Below the pieces are notes generated by a model. It had not been told where the DNA came from, made no database searches, and worked only from the letters and a program-made list of their open reading frames with translations. From contig JAFAEO010000001.1 of NCBI GenBank assembly GCA_023423975.1, positions 248,001 to 312,000 of the forward strand: a DNA stretch of 64,000 nucleotides, read 5' to 3'. Numbering within the stretch: position 1 is the first letter of the stretch; every line of letters begins with the position of its first letter. The translations under genes were made by a program, and so were the position numbers. Shown here in pieces: positions 34,494 through 43,056 of the stretch. This stretch comes from Pseudomonadota bacterium (lineage in GTDB: Bacteria > Pseudomonadota > Gammaproteobacteria > Burkholderiales > Burkholderiaceae_B).

Positions 34494-36197
34494 CTAACTT
34501 ACCTGCAGGCTTTCTGCTGCCTTGGCTTGGGCCTGTACTTCACTCAGTCCTGCCACTTCGGGACTCTGGACCTGGCTGGCCTGATCACCGGCCTGCGCAT
34601 CTTCAAGCACAAATGCAGCAGCCCTTTCGGCAACCATGACAACCGGCACATTGGTATTCCCGGATACCAGCGTCGGCATAATCGAGGCATCAACCACGCG
34701 CAGACCCTGCAGTCCCCTGACGGCCAGCCGGTGATCGACGACCGCCATCGGGTCCTCTGCCGTTCCCATCTTCGCGGTGCCCGACGGGTGGAAAATCGTG
34801 GCGCCGTTCTCGCGACAAAAATGCAAAATCTCATCATCGCTGTGGACATCGCGTCCAGGCTTGACCTCGCCTTTCATCAGAGACTGCATGGGCTGGGCAT
34901 CAGCGAGTTTTCTGGTTAAACGCACTCCGGCAATCGCCGTGCGACGATCCAGGTCGGTTGCCAGATAATTGGGTTGCATCGCAGGTGCCTCGAATGGGTC
35001 GGTCGAGCGAATGCGCAGATATCCCCGCGACTCGGGGCGTAACTGACACACGGAAAAGGTGCAGCCTGAAAAGTCATGGACCTTGCCACCGGCCATATCG
35101 GCCGACAGCGTGCCAAAATGAAATTGCACATCGGGACGCGCATCGGCCTCGGACAGGGCGTTGCAGAACAACGCGCCCTGGTTGATGCCAATGGCCAGCG
35201 GGCCGCCGCGCAACAGCGCCCATTGCAGGCCCATCTTTGCCTTGCCGCTCCAGCTGCGCAACAGATCGTTGGTGGTAATGGGCTTGTTCACTTCGTAGAT
35301 CAGCCGAAACTGCAAATGATCCTGAAGATTCTCACCCACGCCATTGAGCGCGTGCACCATGGGAATGCCCAGCGGATTCAGGTGCACGGGATTGCCCACC
35401 CCCGACAGTTGCAATAGCTGCGGCGACTGCAGGGCGCCAGCGCACAGGATCACTTCCCGGTTGACATTCAATGTCTTGATTTTCCCGTGCTGGCGATACT
35501 GGATCCCCGCCGCTTTTTTTCCACGGAACAGAATTTTCATGGCCTGTGCTTCGGTTTCGATACGCAGGTTCGCGCGACGCCTTGCCGGGTTCAGATAAGC
35601 GACTGCGGTGGAACAGCGCCGACCATTACGGGTGGTCAACTGATAGTATCCGGCCCCGCGCTGATCGCCCGTATTGAAATCCTTGCGAGACGGTATGCCA
35701 AGACTGTTTGCGGCACCAATCAGCGCATCGACCAGTTCGTGACGGGTCGGTATCGACGTGGCATTAAGCGGACCATCCGTACCATGAGTCGGACCTGGTC
35801 CGAGGTCATTATTTTCAAGTTTACGAAAGTAAGGCAGGCAGGCGTCCCAGCTCCATCCCTGGTTGCCTAGCGCTTCCCAATGATCATAATCTTCCTTCTG
35901 TCCCCGTATGTAGATCAGGCCATTGATAGAACTGCTACCGCCCAGCGTTTTACCGCGCGGCCAGTAAATCCGGCGATCCAGCATATTGTGATCGGGATCA
36001 GTGTAAAAGCCCCAGTTCAATCGCGGATTGAACATGGTCTTGCCATAACCGATAGGAATATGAATCCACATATTGCGATCAGCCGGGCCCGCCTCAAGCA
36101 GGCACACTGAATATTTGCCGTTCTCGCTCAGCCTGTTGGCCATTACGCACCCGGCTGAGCCGCCGCCTACCACCACATAATCCACATACTCTTGCAT
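34494..36197 (-). CDS. GMC family oxidoreductase (choline dehydrogenase-like)
   Basis: The product is 567 aa. The FAD-binding VDYVVVGGGSAGCVMANRLSE opens the protein; PRGKTLGGSSSINGLIYIRG near 82 and GALQSPQLLQLSGVG near 272 are the two GMC signatures. The catalytic region near the C-terminus has HPSGTAKMGTAEDPMAVVD and SGNTNVPVVMVAERAA. It oxidises an alcohol to an aldehyde with FAD; choline is the prototype, but betB and betT are not present, so the substrate is open. The ATG at 36197 gives the canonical start; the frame to 36278 is rejected. It faces an IclR regulator across a region with three TTTCAA-type palindromes. Confidence 0.88.
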   Translation of the reverse strand: MQEYVDYVVVGGGSAGCVMANRLSENGKYSVCLLEAGPADRNMWIHIPIGYGKTMFNPRLNWGFYTDPDHNMLDRRIYWPRGKTLGGSSSINGLIYIRGQKEDYDHWEALGNQGWSWDACLPYFRKLENNDLGPGPTHGTDGPLNATSIPTRHELVDALIGAANSLGIPSRKDFNTGDQRGAGYYQLTTRNGRRCSTAVAYLNPARRRANLRIETEAQAMKILFRGKKAAGIQYRQHGKIKTLNVNREVILCAGALQSPQLLQLSGVGNPVHLNPLGIPMVHALNGVGENLQDHLQFRLIYEVNKPITTNDLLRSWSGKAKMGLQWALLRGGPLAIGINQGALFCNALSEADARPDVQFHFGTLSADMAGGKVHDFSGCTFSVCQLRPESRGYLRIRSTDPFEAPAMQPNYLATDLDRRTAIAGVRLTRKLADAQPMQSLMKGEVKPGRDVHSDDEILHFCRENGATIFHPSGTAKMGTAEDPMAVVDHRLAVRGLQGLRVVDASIMPTLVSGNTNVPVVMVAERAAAFVLEDAQAGDQASQVQSPEVAGLSEVQAQAKAAESLQVS

Positions 36198-36281
36198 AGT
36201 CTTGTCTGCCTGCCAGTTCTGATTTGTTGGATCTAGTGTGCGTCTGGCAAGCCGGGATTTGTTAGGGGTATATACCAATCA

Positions 36282-36350
36282 TTTCAATTTTGAAACGATA
36301 ACCGCCATTTTCATTTCAATTATTGGAACAGACAGTTTCAAATAATTGGA
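36282..36350. promoter_or_regulatory. Three TTTCAA-type inverted repeats, probable IclR operator region
   Basis: TTTCAA-TT-TTGAAA (36282-36295, perfect), TTTCAA-TTA-TTGGAA (36314-36328) and TTTCAA-ATAA-TTGGA (36336-36350) stand in a row between the GMC gene (minus) and the IclR gene (plus). The same motif precedes the other IclR gene at 47624. They are spaced by about 32 and 22 bases, so two of the sites fall near the same face of the helix. Confidence 0.55.
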
Positions 36351-36391
36351 TATTTAATTTTTTTTACTCCACAATAAACAAAGAGACAAAC

Positions 36392-37198
36392 ATGACTATG
36401 ACAAATCAAGATTCAAAACATCTGCGTATTCTGACTGTGATAGAGCACCTGGCCTGCGCCAGTTATCCCCTGTCACTGGCACAGATCGCCCAGCGCACCG
36501 CGTTGCCCAAGGCCAGTGTCCTGCGGCTGTTGCAACAGTTGCAGGATGCCGCCTATGTCACGCGACTTCCCGACGATCGCGGCTACGTACTGGGCGCCTG
36601 CTCGCACCAATTGGCGCTGTCCGTGCTCAGTTCCACGCACTTTGATCGCATGTGCCGGCTGTTGCTTGGGAAATTGGTGGCGGCCACCGGCGAAACATGC
36701 AATCTGACCGCACTGATCGACAACCAGGTGCATTATCTGGCGCGTGTCGAACCCGAGAGCGACATGCGCCTGCAACTGCATTTGCGTACCGGCGCCCATG
36801 TGCCATTGCATTGCACCGCCAGCGGCAAACTGTTTCTGGCGATGATGCCCGAGGTGCACCGCAAGTGCCTGCTCGATACGCTGCCATTACCGGCCATGAC
36901 ACCCAAAACCATTACCGACCGTCAGCGCCTTGTACATGAACTGGGACTGATCGCGCAGCAGAGAATAGGCACCGACAACCAAGAGTTCGTCAAAGGCATG
37001 GTCGCGATTGCCGTACCGGTTCAGGACGACCGCGGTCGCGTGATCGCGGCTGTCGCCTGCCACGCCCCGACCGCCACGCATTCATTTTCCGACCTGTTCA
37101 CCTTCTCCAGCATGATGAAGGACACCGCCCTGGCACTGGGTCAGGTGCTGGCAGGCAATGCAAAGCCTGGCGACGGGCAGGATTTCGAAATCCCGTGA
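36392..37198 (+). CDS. IclR family transcriptional regulator
   Basis: The product is 268 aa. The winged helix spans residues 8-70 (HLRILTVIEHLACASYPLSLAQIAQRTALPKASVLRLLQQL) and the ligand domain follows (NLTALIDNQVHYLARVEPESDM, PLHCTASGKLFLAMMP, DNQEFVKGMVAIAVPVQD). IclR proteins control nearby catabolic genes in response to organic acids. The ATG at 36392 (a second lies at 36398) is preferred over the upstream start at 36323. It is divergent from the GMC gene and precedes a Bug receptor; the palindromes at 36282-36350 are its likely binding sites. The effector is not known. Confidence 0.88.
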   Translation: MTMTNQDSKHLRILTVIEHLACASYPLSLAQIAQRTALPKASVLRLLQQLQDAAYVTRLPDDRGYVLGACSHQLALSVLSSTHFDRMCRLLLGKLVAATGETCNLTALIDNQVHYLARVEPESDMRLQLHLRTGAHVPLHCTASGKLFLAMMPEVHRKCLLDTLPLPAMTPKTITDRQRLVHELGLIAQQRIGTDNQEFVKGMVAIAVPVQDDRGRVIAAVACHAPTATHSFSDLFTFSSMMKDTALALGQVLAGNAKPGDGQDFEIP

Positions 37199-37281
37199 CA
37201 TCCCATACATTTCATTTCTTCCACAGCCGTACTTAACCGCCGTACTCAATAGCCTTAAATAACTGATCTATAGGTGATCTC

Positions 37282-38256
37282 ATGAATAAACGTCCTTTTT
37301 TGCGTTCTCTGGTTCTGTCCGCTGTCGCACTAGTCCCGGGTCTGCCCTCCCAGGCGTGGGCTCAGAACGACACGATTAAAATTGTTGTCGGCTATCCGGC
37401 AGGCGGAATTCTCGACGCGCTGGCACGCGCTGTCGCCGAAGAATACAGGAAAACCGACAGCGGCCAGGCTTATGTCGAGAACAAGCCGGGCGCCTCTACC
37501 ATGATGGCGGCAACCGAAGTTGCAAGGGCCAAACCCGACGGACGCACGGTCCTGCTCTCGCACTCCATGCCATTTACCAGTTATCCCTACACCTATGCCA
37601 AGCTGAACTATTCTCCGAGCGACCTGACGCCCGTGGCCAATCTGGCCAACGTGCCGATTGTGATATCTACCGGCAGCGTCCAACCGTACAAAACGATTCA
37701 GGAATATATGGCCGCAGTCAAAGCTGATCCGGCGCTTGGTGCGGTCGGCCTGGCCGGGCTGGGCGGTCCCACGCACTTTGGTGTACTACAGATGGCCAAG
37801 CACCAGAACGTAAAACTCGAACCGGCCTCCTATTCCGGCGGCCCTCAGTTGGTCAATGATGAGATGGGCGGCCATGTGCCGCTGGGCGTGGACGCGGCCG
37901 GAGCACAGATGGAACTATATCGTGCCGGGAAGATCCGCTTTCTGGGACTGGCCGGCACCCAGCCGGTCAGCTTTCTGCCTGGCGTCAAAACGCTGCATGA
38001 GCAGGGTATCGAAGGCTTCGAGAACGTAAAAATCTGGTATGGCGCCTATGTGCCAAAAGGTACGCCACCGGAGACCATCGCCCGGCTGGAAAAGGCGTTT
38101 ATCGCCATTGCCAAAAATGCCCAATTGCGCAAGAACTTCGAAAAGCTGGGTCTGGAATTGACCGGCGAATCGGCCGCCAGCATGACGGCATTACTGGAAA
38201 AGGAGAAGAAAGTCTGGCCGCCGATTATCAAGGAATCGGGCTTTAAGGCAAATTGA
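37282..38256 (+). CDS. Bug family tripartite tricarboxylate transporter receptor
   Basis: The product is 324 aa. A signal peptide (SLVLSAVALVPGLPSQAWAQ) is followed by IKIVVGYPAGGILDALARAVAEEY, AYVENKPGASTMMAATEVARAKPDG and GLAGLGGPTHFGVLQMAKHQN, typical of Bug/TctC receptors that bind organic acids in the periplasm. It lies 83 bases after the IclR gene on the same strand and is probably regulated by it. This is the second Bug gene in the window and is not identical in its ligand loop (AGGILD against PGGASDN). No membrane components TctA/TctB are near. Confidence 0.92.
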   Translation: MNKRPFLRSLVLSAVALVPGLPSQAWAQNDTIKIVVGYPAGGILDALARAVAEEYRKTDSGQAYVENKPGASTMMAATEVARAKPDGRTVLLSHSMPFTSYPYTYAKLNYSPSDLTPVANLANVPIVISTGSVQPYKTIQEYMAAVKADPALGAVGLAGLGGPTHFGVLQMAKHQNVKLEPASYSGGPQLVNDEMGGHVPLGVDAAGAQMELYRAGKIRFLGLAGTQPVSFLPGVKTLHEQGIEGFENVKIWYGAYVPKGTPPETIARLEKAFIAIAKNAQLRKNFEKLGLELTGESAASMTALLEKEKKVWPPIIKESGFKAN

Positions 38257-38390
38257 GACGATATGACAGTTGATCGGCTGCAATCGGGAGCGCCTGGCAA
38301 GGGCGCTGCCCCCCTGTAAAAACAACCAAGAATAAACTACCCGACACTCCACGCAAGCGCCTCGGGCCAACGACCACTGACCTGCCCCCT

Positions 38391-39350
38391 TCAGGCAAGT
38401 ACTGCCAGTCTGAGCGCGTCTTGTAACGCAGCCTTGTCTAGCTCTGTTGTGCCGACAAAAACCAGCGGCCCGGCGGCGATCGTCGGCATTGCCGGTTCAA
38501 GGCTCACGCACTGGCCTCGCACATAATGCAACACGCAACTTCTTTTTTCCGGTCCCAGCAAAACGATGCCCTTGGCGCGCAGAACCGGCGTCGGCATTTG
38601 GCTGAAAGCAGCACGTAACCGCTGCTCATCAAATGCACCGGCATTGTCAAAACTGTACGACTCAAAGGAGTACGCGGCAGGCGCCGTTGCCTGCCGGCCA
38701 GCAAACAGCCCGGTATCAACGCCGCCGGCCGATGGCGATTGGAAGGCATGCTGCCCTTTGCGAGACAACAGCAGTGTCCAGTCAAACTGCCCGTTGCTGC
38801 CGGCAAACACCGGAATGCCCGGAGCCGTCTCATGCAGCCAGGCCAGCACCTGCTTGCGCCGAGCCTCGTCCACCAAATCAATTTTATTGAGCAAAATTAT
38901 ATGGGCTGCGGCAATCTGCGTTTTAACCATATCGCCAGTGTGTCGATCCTCACACTGTTCAAGCACGGCGGCGGCATCCACTATGGTGATAATGGACTGC
39001 AAGGCAAACCCCTGACCCAGCGCGCCGATCTGCGCGATCTTTTTAGGATCGCTCACGCCGCTACCCTCGATAATCAACCCGTCCAGGTTGGCCGCCTGCT
39101 TTTCAATGGCCATGAGCGCGTTCATCAGCTCGCCCCCCATGGAACAGCACACACACCCGTTGCGCAACGAGATAACACCATCGCCACTGACCGATTGAAT
39201 CAATGAAGCATCAATATTGACTGCGCCGAAATCATTGACCAGCACCATCAACCGCAAGCCATGAGGCGCCTGCAGCAGGTGATTGAGGACCGTGGTTTTG
39301 CCAGCCCCCAGAAAGCCCCCCAGCACCGTCAGCGCAATGGCCTGGCTCAT
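38391..39350 (-). CDS. CobW/P47K family GTPase (metal chaperone type)
   Basis: The product is 319 aa. It has the P-loop LGGFLGAGKTTVLNHLL near residue 10, the metal-binding GCVCCSMGGEL near 66, GLIIEGSGVSDPKK and the G4 motif LLNKIDLVDEA near 154, and a CobW C-terminal domain. Members are GTP-dependent metal chaperones for zinc, cobalt or nickel enzymes, the CXCC motif binding the metal. Its start codon overlaps the end of the amidohydrolase gene by four bases, which is typical of translational coupling. Metal delivery to the amidohydrolase is the natural inference; a cobalamin role is also possible given CobS/CobT nearby. Confidence 0.85.
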   Translation of the reverse strand: MSQAIALTVLGGFLGAGKTTVLNHLLQAPHGLRLMVLVNDFGAVNIDASLIQSVSGDGVISLRNGCVCCSMGGELMNALMAIEKQAANLDGLIIEGSGVSDPKKIAQIGALGQGFALQSIITIVDAAAVLEQCEDRHTGDMVKTQIAAAHIILLNKIDLVDEARRKQVLAWLHETAPGIPVFAGSNGQFDWTLLLSRKGQHAFQSPSAGGVDTGLFAGRQATAPAAYSFESYSFDNAGAFDEQRLRAAFSQMPTPVLRAKGIVLLGPEKRSCVLHYVRGQCVSLEPAMPTIAAGPLVFVGTTELDKAALQDALRLAVLA

Positions 39351-41026
39351 GATTCTATTTGCGGGCAGGGAAAAATCGAGCCGCCCAGGACGGTGCCCCA
39401 GATCCTGATGTCCTTGAGCCTGATCGGATCGACCGTCAGCGGATCTTCTTCAAGAATGGCAAAATCGGCCTGTTTGCCGGTCTCGATACTGCCGATCCGG
39501 TCATCCAGCTTGAGCGTATAGGCAGCGCCCAACGTCATGGCATGCAATGCCTGCTGCACCGAAATCCGGTTTTCCTCGCCCAGTATGCGACCCGACGCCG
39601 TCATTCTGTTGACGGCGCACCAGGCGGTAAACAGGGGCGCTATAGGAGTAACCGGAGCATCCGAATGCAATGAAATCGGTACGCCCGCAGCCAGCGCTGT
39701 AGCGGCGGCATTTAACCGGTTGGCGCGCTCAGGCCCCATGGTCATCTCGTAATGAGCATCACCCCAATAGTACAGATGGTTGGCAAACAGGTTGGCGCAC
39801 ACACCCAGGCTGGCCATGCGCCGGAACTGCGCCGTGCTGGCCATCTGGCAATGCTGCAGGGTGTGCCTGTGGTCGCGCCGCGGACTGGCGGCAAGCACCG
39901 CTTCCAGGGCATCCAGCGCGACGTCGGTCGCCTCGTCGCCATTGGTATGAATATGCACGGTCAGCCCGGCATCGTGATAGGTCTGGAGCAGCTCGCGCAA
40001 CTGTTGCGGCGGAATCACCCAAATGCCGTTTTCCTGCGTACCTGCCGGTGGTTTGTAATAATGCGGCCAGCGCAGCCTGGCGGTAAAGCCCTGAATAGAA
40101 CCATCCACAATCAGTTTGACAATGCCAAAACTGAGTTTGTCCGTATTGCGCGCAATGCTGGGCAGGACCCGATCCAGTCCCTTGCCTTCCGGATCACGCA
40201 AGGGCGCATAAGCCGGCACCAGGCGCAACGGAAACGTAGCGCCGCCGGTTGTCTCTGCCAGACTGGCCAGGGTGTCCTCGCTCAGGTCATTAACCAGGTC
40301 AGTCGCTGTCGTGACGCCAGCCAGTTGCGCAACCCGGGCAAAGTTCCAGATGCCATGGGAAGTCTGTCCCTCATCAAAATAGACGTTGCCGATCTTGCGA
40401 AACACCAGATACATGGCGGCAAATTCCTGCAATTGGCCCGTCAGCCTGCCCGAAGCGTCACACTCGACGCCATCGATACCCGAATCAGCCGTGATCCCGG
40501 CCATCTGCAGCATGGCTGTGTTTACGTTCATCAAATGAATACTGGCATGCAGCACCACGACCGGTCGGCTGGATGACACCTGGTCCAGGTGCTTGGTGGT
40601 TATCCTCTCACCCTGAAAATAAATCGGATCAAACCCCCACGCGCACAACGTTTTGGCCGGATCGTCCATGGCCTGCTCGGCCTCCTGCAGGCGTGCAACA
40701 ACCGCTTGCAGCGTTTTCAGGCCTTTCCACAGACGCCCATCCGGACCGCGCCTGTCGTAAAACCCCACATAGACAAAGCTCCACATGCCGCCTTCAAGCA
40801 AATGGCTATGCCCTTCAATCAAGCCGGGCATGATGACTTTGTCCGCAAACCGGTCATCCACCACCGCCTCGCCCCAGCCCTGCAATGAAGCCAGATCGCC
40901 GGCACCCAGAATACGGCCATCCCTGACCGCGACATGCGTGGCCCGAGGCTGTGCGGGATTCATGGTGATAATGCTGCGCGCACGATAGATGCGTATCTCA
41001 GCCTTGTCCGATTTAGATTGCGACAT
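39347..41026 (-). CDS. YtcJ-type amidohydrolase
   Basis: The product is 559 aa. The metal-dependent amidohydrolase fold is shown by VIMPGLIEGHSHLLEGG near 70 (first His pair), LIVDGSIQG, HIHTNGDEATDVALDALE, HTLQHCQMAS and ISLHSDAPVTPIAPLFTAW, with a C-terminal IGSIETGKQADFAILEEDP composite domain. No signal peptide is seen, so it is cytoplasmic. The substrate is unknown; relatives hydrolyse amides, imides or exopolyprenols. GGAGGAG precedes the ATG at 41026. It is the first gene of a two-gene unit with the CobW GTPase, and is divergent from xsc across 190 bases. Confidence 0.86.
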   Translation of the reverse strand: MSQSKSDKAEIRIYRARSIITMNPAQPRATHVAVRDGRILGAGDLASLQGWGEAVVDDRFADKVIMPGLIEGHSHLLEGGMWSFVYVGFYDRRGPDGRLWKGLKTLQAVVARLQEAEQAMDDPAKTLCAWGFDPIYFQGERITTKHLDQVSSSRPVVVLHASIHLMNVNTAMLQMAGITADSGIDGVECDASGRLTGQLQEFAAMYLVFRKIGNVYFDEGQTSHGIWNFARVAQLAGVTTATDLVNDLSEDTLASLAETTGGATFPLRLVPAYAPLRDPEGKGLDRVLPSIARNTDKLSFGIVKLIVDGSIQGFTARLRWPHYYKPPAGTQENGIWVIPPQQLRELLQTYHDAGLTVHIHTNGDEATDVALDALEAVLAASPRRDHRHTLQHCQMASTAQFRRMASLGVCANLFANHLYYWGDAHYEMTMGPERANRLNAAATALAAGVPISLHSDAPVTPIAPLFTAWCAVNRMTASGRILGEENRISVQQALHAMTLGAAYTLKLDDRIGSIETGKQADFAILEEDPLTVDPIRLKDIRIWGTVLGGSIFPCPQIES

Positions 41027-41085
41027 GTTTACTCCTCCTTTGACCCGCACATATTACTATAGGCGGATATAAAAATTCTACATTA

Positions 41086-41160
41086 CGAGATTATTTATCT
41101 CGATTTTTAAAATTTATGTTGACCAAGACTCGATTTTCCTCGTATCATTAACAAAAATCG
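41086..41160. promoter_or_regulatory. Inverted and direct repeats in the amidohydrolase/xsc divergent region
   Basis: CGAGAT-TATTT-ATCTCG (41086-41102) is a perfect 6-bp inverted repeat. CTCGATTTT recurs at 41099 and 41129, exactly 30 bases (about three helical turns) apart, and an inverted copy AAAAATCG lies at 41153-41160. The whole stretch is AT-rich and should contain the xsc and amidohydrolase promoters. No CTGGAC-type repeat is found here. Confidence 0.5.
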
Positions 41161-41216
41161 GAATTTTTCATACCGAATATTCATATTTCCACGAACAAAG
41201 TGAGGATACGTCAATC

Positions 41217-43028
41217 ATGAACACATCTACACCCCAGCAATCCCCGCAGAAAGCCGTTAGCGGCGTACAGAAAATGACACCATCGGAGGCCTTCGTTGAA
41301 ACCATGGTCGCCAATGGCGTTACCAATATCTTTGGCATCATGGGTTCCGCCTTTATGGATGCCATGGATATCTTCGCCCCGGCCGGCATCCGTCTGATTC
41401 CAGTGGTTCACGAACAGGGCGGCGCGCACATGGCAGACGGCTATGCGCGGGTCAGCGGCCGCCATGGTGTGGTTATCGGCCAGAACGGCCCCGGCATCAG
41501 CAACTGTGTGACAGCGATTGCTGCTGCTTACTGGGCACACTCCCCGGTCGTGATGATCACACCGGAAACCGGCACCATGGGCATGGGTCTGGGCGGCTTC
41601 CAGGAAGCCAACCAACTGCCAATGTTCCAGGAATTCACCAAGTACCAGGGACACGTCAATAATCCGAAACGCATGGCCGAATACACCGCCCGCTGCTTTG
41701 ACCGGGCCCTGTCCGAAATCGGCCCGACCCAGCTGAACATTCCACGTGATTATTTCTACGGCGAAATCGAAACCGAAATTCCACAGCCGCAGCGTCTGGA
41801 TCGTGGCGCCGGTGGCGAGAAAAGCCTGAACGAAGCGGCCGAACTGCTGGCCACTGCCAAATTCCCCGTTATTCTTTCCGGCGGTGGTGTTGTCATGGCC
41901 GATGCTGTCGAAGAGTGCAAAGCACTGGCCGAACGGCTGGGTGCGCCAGTGGTCAACAGCTATCTGCATAATGACTCGTTCCCGGCCAGCCATCCGCTGT
42001 GGGCCGGCCCGCTGGGCTACCAGGGTTCCAAGGCAGCCATGAAACTGATCGCACAGGCCGATGTCGTCGTGGCGCTGGGTTCACGCCTGGGCCCATTCGG
42101 CACGCTGCCACAACATGGCATGGATTACTGGCCCAAGGAAGCGAAGATCATTCAAATTGATGCCGACAACAAAATGCTCGGCCTCGTGAAGAAAATTTCA
42201 GTTGGCATTTGTGGCGATGCCAAGGCAGCAGCCGTCGCATTGCTGGAGCGCCTGCAGGACAAGAAACTGGCTTCGGACGCAACCAAAGAGACGCGCGCCA
42301 AAACCATTGCCGACGAAAAAGCGGCATGGGAAAAAGAGCTGGATGAATGGACGCACGAGAAAGATGCGTACAGCCTGGACATGATTGAAGAGGCCAAGAA
42401 AGAAGGCGGCAAATATCTGCATCCACGTCAGGTGTTGCGTGAACTGGAAAAAGCCATGCCCAAAGACGTCATGGTCTCCACAGACATCGGCAATATCAAC
42501 TCTGTGGCCAATAGCTACCTGCGTTTCGAAAAACCGCGCAGCTTCTTTGCTCCCATGAGTTTCGGCAACTGCGGTTATGCCCTGCCCACCATTATCGGCG
42601 CCAAAGTGGCCGCTCCGGATCGTCCTGCCATCGCCTATGCAGGTGACGGCGCCTGGGGCATGAGCATGGTTGAAATCATGACTTGCGTGCGCCACGATAT
42701 TCCGGTAACCGCAGTGGTCTTCCATAACCGTCAATGGGGTGCCGAGAAGAAAAACCAGGTGGACTTCTATAACCGCCGCTTTGTTGCCGGCGAACTGGAT
42801 AACCAGAGCTTTGCAGAAATTGCGCAAGCCATGGGTGCAACCGGTTTCGTGGTGGACAAACTGGAAGACGTGGGCCCGACCCTGAAAAAAGCCGTGGATA
42901 TGCAGATGAACGAAGGCAAAACCTGCGTCATTGAAATCATGTGCACCCGCGAACTTGGGGATCCGTTCCGTCGCGATGCGCTGTCCAAACCTGTACGGTT
43001 CCTGGACAAATACAAAGACTACGTCTAA
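41217..43028 (+). CDS. xsc: Sulfoacetaldehyde acetyltransferase
   Basis: The product is 603 aa. This thiamine-diphosphate enzyme converts sulfoacetaldehyde and phosphate to acetyl phosphate and sulfite. Landmarks are VTNIFGIMGSAFMDAMDIFAP near 38, the catalytic Glu in VVHEQGGAHMADGYAR near 65, QNGPGISNCVTAIAAAYWAH, QLNIPRDYFYGE, and the ThDP motif GDGAWGMSMVEIMTC...FHNRQWGAEKKNQ near 478. The terminus ALSKPVRFLDKYKDYV is characteristic of Xsc. GAGG stands 9 bases before the ATG. It is followed at 28 bases by pta, as in other taurine degraders. Confidence 0.96.
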   Translation: MNTSTPQQSPQKAVSGVQKMTPSEAFVETMVANGVTNIFGIMGSAFMDAMDIFAPAGIRLIPVVHEQGGAHMADGYARVSGRHGVVIGQNGPGISNCVTAIAAAYWAHSPVVMITPETGTMGMGLGGFQEANQLPMFQEFTKYQGHVNNPKRMAEYTARCFDRALSEIGPTQLNIPRDYFYGEIETEIPQPQRLDRGAGGEKSLNEAAELLATAKFPVILSGGGVVMADAVEECKALAERLGAPVVNSYLHNDSFPASHPLWAGPLGYQGSKAAMKLIAQADVVVALGSRLGPFGTLPQHGMDYWPKEAKIIQIDADNKMLGLVKKISVGICGDAKAAAVALLERLQDKKLASDATKETRAKTIADEKAAWEKELDEWTHEKDAYSLDMIEEAKKEGGKYLHPRQVLRELEKAMPKDVMVSTDIGNINSVANSYLRFEKPRSFFAPMSFGNCGYALPTIIGAKVAAPDRPAIAYAGDGAWGMSMVEIMTCVRHDIPVTAVVFHNRQWGAEKKNQVDFYNRRFVAGELDNQSFAEIAQAMGATGFVVDKLEDVGPTLKKAVDMQMNEGKTCVIEIMCTRELGDPFRRDALSKPVRFLDKYKDYV

Positions 43029-43056
43029 ACCACTAGCGCAACCTGAGGAGCACATC

